This document shows, piece by piece, positions 57,692-59,760 of a DNA stretch of 59,760 bases (position 1 is the stretch's first letter; every line of letters starts with the position of its first letter). This DNA comes from JABMQF01 sp964563755 (GTDB lineage Archaea; Nanobdellota; Nanobdellia; Woesearchaeales; UBA11576): the NCBI GenBank assembly GCA_964563755.1, contig CAZLYC010000011.1, positions 1-59,760 on the forward strand, read 5' to 3'. The position numbers and the translations under genes are program-made. A model generated the notes under the pieces. It had not been told where the DNA came from. It did not search any database and worked only from the letters and a program-made list of their open reading frames with translations.

Positions 57692-58396
57692 TTATTGTTC
57701 TGCCTGCTTGAATTTATCCTTCAAGGCAGCTTTCTGTACTTCGTATATCTTTTCACAACCCTCTTCTGCAAGCTTGAAAGCTTTCTTGAGGTCGTCTGGG
57801 CTTAGTTCCCCATCCATCTGCAAGAGCGATATCTGCTTTGAATTGTGCAGCATCGCTATAGGGATGTCGACTCCGTCCTCGTGCGAGTCTTCCTCGTATA
57901 CAAGGTCTAGGATTATCTTGTCCATCACTCTTCCTGCGGAGACTGCGCATACAAGGTCCTTCATGGGGATTCCTGCATCCGCGAGCGCTATTGATGCTGC
58001 GCATATGCCTGCGCATCTCGTGCCTGCATCTGTCTGCGGCAGCTCGACGAATACGTCGACTACTGCGTTAGGGAAGTCGCTTAAGTCAATCACTGGTCGT
58101 AGCGCCCTTTCCATCACGAATGATATTTCTTTTGATCTCCTTGATGGTCCTGGTCGTACTCTCTCGCCTGCGCTTGAGAATGGCATCATGTTGTAATGGC
58201 ATCTCAGCACTCCCTTCTCAGGGTCCTGCATGAACTTCGGGAAGAGTTCCCTTGGTCCGTACACTGCTGCGTACGCTTCTGTGTTGCCTATCTTGAACCA
58301 TCCTGAGCCTACTGCTCTCTTGATGACTCCTGCTTTCGCCTCGATAGGTCGCATCTCGTTGAATTTCCTTCCGTCGAATCTTTTGTCGTAAGTCAT
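57692..58396 (-). CDS. rrp41: exosome catalytic subunit Rrp41
   Basis: 234 residues. RFDGRKFNEMRPIEAKAGVI, GNTEAYAAVYGPREL, RPGPSRRSKEISFVMERAL, VELPQTDAGTRCAGICAASI and DLVYEEDSHEDGVDIPIAM are typical, including the phosphate-contact Arg pair and the catalytic Asp in the EDG-x-DIP stretch. It degrades RNA 3' to 5' with phosphate, as the active subunit of the archaeal exosome. The start ATG is 15 bp after the rrp4 stop. The C-terminus is a lysine-rich helix. Confidence 0.97.
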   Translation of the reverse strand: MTYDKRFDGRKFNEMRPIEAKAGVIKRAVGSGWFKIGNTEAYAAVYGPRELFPKFMQDPEKGVLRCHYNMMPFSSAGERVRPGPSRRSKEISFVMERALRPVIDLSDFPNAVVDVFVELPQTDAGTRCAGICAASIALADAGIPMKDLVCAVSAGRVMDKIILDLVYEEDSHEDGVDIPIAMLHNSKQISLLQMDGELSPDDLKKAFKLAEEGCEKIYEVQKAALKDKFKQAEQ

Positions 58397-58411
58397 TTTA
58401 TGATCACCAGT

Positions 58412-59125
58412 TCAATCCTTGACAGGGCCCGTTATCCCGCCCTTGTTCTGTTCAAGGAAGTCCTTTATCCTGTCAGTCAGTCCGACAAGGTGCGCTTCCC
58501 TCTCTATCTTCTTTATTGTCTCAACCGCGAGAAGTTCCATCACAGGGTCTTCGCCGCTTATCCAGACTATGCCGTTCTGTCCTACCATTATCCTGCAGTT
58601 TGTGTACTGCTTTATCATGGAGACCATCGATCCCTGTTTTCCTATCACTCTTGGGACCTTGTTGGCATTTATCTTCTGGAGTCTTCCGCCCTTGAGGCTC
58701 CTGAGTCCTGGCCCTTTCATGGTCAGGTCGACGAGGTTCTGGCTCGTCACATTTGTTATCTTCGCTATGACTATGTCTCCTATCTTGAAGTACTTTGTCA
58801 GGTCTGCTCCTCTTGCGATGAATTCGCTTGACGCGTCTTTTAGTCCCAGCACTGCTGAGTACGCGGAGTTTGTGTCTATCCTCCATCCTGCCAAGAGTAT
58901 CTCTTTGACCGGTCCGATTATCGTGTCCCCTCTCTTTGGATGGTACACGCCTGAGAGTGGCACAAGCTTTATGACTTTGCCCTCTACATTCACTAGTCCT
59001 AGCCTTGAGGCGAGTATCGCTTCGCCTTCACGGTATGTCCCGAAGCTCGGAAGGAAATCCATTCCTGTCGCGAGGACTTCTCCTGGGACTACAATTTCTT
59101 TGTCATTTACTTTTATTTCTCCCAT
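58412..59125 (-). CDS. rrp4: exosome RNA-binding cap subunit Rrp4
   Basis: 237 residues. An N-terminal domain (VVPGEVLATGMDFLPSFGTY) is followed by an S1 domain (GDTIIGPVKEILLAGWRIDT, KIGDIVIAKITNVT) and a KH domain (KVPRVIGKQGSMVSMIKQYT, GQNGIVWISGED). It forms the trimeric cap that feeds RNA to the Rrp41/Rrp42 ring. The gene lies between the SBDS-like gene and rrp41, as usual. Confidence 0.96.
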   Translation of the reverse strand: MGEIKVNDKEIVVPGEVLATGMDFLPSFGTYREGEAILASRLGLVNVEGKVIKLVPLSGVYHPKRGDTIIGPVKEILLAGWRIDTNSAYSAVLGLKDASSEFIARGADLTKYFKIGDIVIAKITNVTSQNLVDLTMKGPGLRSLKGGRLQKINANKVPRVIGKQGSMVSMIKQYTNCRIMVGQNGIVWISGEDPVMELLAVETIKKIEREAHLVGLTDRIKDFLEQNKGGITGPVKD

Positions 59126-59149
59126 TTTATATTCCTCTATTGTGTGTTT

Positions 59150-59760
59150 TTATTCTTCTTCAAGTATCTTGACATCTACTGAGCCGTGGCTCATGCTGTT
59201 CAGTTTCTCTATCATGTCTTCCCGCATTCCTGCAGGGAGCCTGAACTGTACAGCTACGCTTCCGTCCGGTCCCCATTGTTCCTTCTTGACTTCTGTCGTC
59301 CTCTTAAGAAAGCCGTATATCTGGTGGGCGTTCTGTGGGCGTATGTCTGCCTGTAGGAGCATGTGCTCCATCTTGATCGGTATTATGACTCTCAATGCCT
59401 TGATGACATCCGGTACCTGCTCTTCAGCTGTCCTGAATTCATCTATCTTGCACTTTGCCTCAGCTATGGCTGCTTCTATCCTCATCGGAGGATGCGGCAG
59501 TTTTGTCTTGGGGTCTATAGCGTTCTTGTGTATTATGTCGATAATCCTTTTTCGTCTCTGTTCCCTTATCTGTTCGCGGTATTCTGTCGTGAACTGTATC
59601 TCTCCTTCGTCAAGTATTATCTTTGCGATTTTTGTCGGTTCTGATGTGTTGAAGACCGCTTTCATGTCTGCGTCTGGAGAGAACACTCCTTTCTTGGTGT
59701 CTGAGAATATGCGCCCTCCTCTTATGACCTCTTTCACGTCAGTTATTGCTCCTCTCTTGT
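59150..59760 (-). CDS. SBDS/Sdo1 ribosome maturation protein (5' end outside window)
   Basis: The frame is open to the window edge; the visible start GTG at 59737 is not the true one, because the preceding codons (KRGAITDVKEV) continue the family sequence. ADMKAVFNTSEPTKIAKIIL and DEGEIQFTTEYREQIREQRR, then KLPHPPMRIEAAIAEAKCKI, belong to the SBDS family; IPIKMEHMLLQADIRPQNAH is the domain-III start. SBDS helps release the anti-association factor from the large ribosomal subunit. About 50 N-terminal residues are missing. It heads the exosome operon. Confidence 0.94.
   Translation of the reverse strand, partial: KRGAITDVKEVIRGGRIFSDTKKGVFSPDADMKAVFNTSEPTKIAKIILDEGEIQFTTEYREQIREQRRKRIIDIIHKNAIDPKTKLPHPPMRIEAAIAEAKCKIDEFRTAEEQVPDVIKALRVIIPIKMEHMLLQADIRPQNAHQIYGFLKRTTEVKKEQWGPDGSVAVQFRLPAGMREDMIEKLNSMSHGSVDVKILEEE

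Noticed and set aside
1..59760. CRISPR array, insertion sequence or rRNA gene
   Set aside because: No regularly spaced repeats, transposase motifs, terminal repeats or rRNA sequence were seen on reading the window.

Overview
This window is archaeal chromosome. The evidence is two histone-fold genes, the exosome operon (SBDS, Rrp4, Rrp41, Rrp42, RpoK), an intron-bearing tRNA without an encoded CCA, TATA-type promoters with several near-leaderless starts, and an archaeal endonuclease IV. It also carries many bacterial-type genes: UvrA/B/C, QueA/QueH, a class II ribonucleotide reductase, LemA/HtpX and MacB-like ABC systems. Many short genes are unrecognisable. This mix resembles DPANN archaea of the Woesearchaeota type; that placement is inference, since no rRNA is visible. 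Strong ribosome-binding sites of the GGAGGT or GAGGTG type decide many starts.

Layout. 1-8.1 kb: nucleotide-excision repair (uvrA cut by the window edge, a short uvrC, and uvrB interrupted by a 520-residue intein). 8.1-13 kb: a tRNA dihydrouridine synthase, a circularly permuted GTPase, a membrane-linked alkaline-phosphatase-superfamily enzyme, a 47-residue small gene, a candidate structured RNA, histone 1 and a dCTP deaminase-like protein. 13-16 kb: a lipoprotein, a radical SAM DNA-repair-type protein and a convergent RHH/PIN pair. 15.7-20.3 kb: a membrane-bound winged-helix regulator divergent from a MacB-like export operon, with a palindromic operator between them. 20.3-26.6 kb: a DUF4405 protein, a secreted beta-helix protein, LemA-HtpX and an ABC-2 exporter. 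26.7-29.9 kb: an MthK-like K+ channel and a 7TM-DUF835-RCK fusion. 30-35 kb: an accessory block of orphan genes (a beta-barrel-like secreted protein, two unknowns, a receiver-like protein, an AbrB-PhoU regulator and a receiver-kinase fusion). 35.3-37.8 kb: histone 2, an acidic 31-residue peptide, small proteins and tRNA-Gly(CCC). 37.8-44.2 kb: QueA/QueH, DUF211, a VIT-like transporter, a DJ-1 protein, an HD protein, S-adenosylhomocysteinase with a structured leader, DUF192 and endonuclease III. 44.2-47 kb: an AT-rich TrmB/radical SAM/methyltransferase island. 47-55.4 kb: a PHP protein, a lipid gene cluster (DedA, SDR, epimerase, two CDP-alcohol phosphatidyltransferases), endonuclease IV, cobalamin adenosyltransferase and B12-dependent RNR. 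55.4-56.5 kb: two lone receivers. 56.6 kb to the end: RpoK and the exosome operon.

Functional links. DNA repair recurs (UvrABC, Nth, endonuclease IV, radical SAM repair protein). Cobalamin adenosyltransferase lies next to the AdoCbl-dependent RNR that would use its product. Receiver-like domains are frequent, yet no histidine kinase is visible.

Strongest candidates for undescribed biology: (1) a pseudoknotted leader RNA in front of S-adenosylhomocysteinase, formed by a 9-bp stem whose internal segment pairs over 9 bp with a downstream segment; (2) a structured-RNA candidate at about 11994-12150 with two competing helices; (3) the 7TM-DUF835-RCK protein coupled to a K+ channel; (4) the receiver plus APH-like kinase fusion beside a cluster of orphan genes; (5) the TrmB/ThiH-like radical SAM/methyltransferase island.
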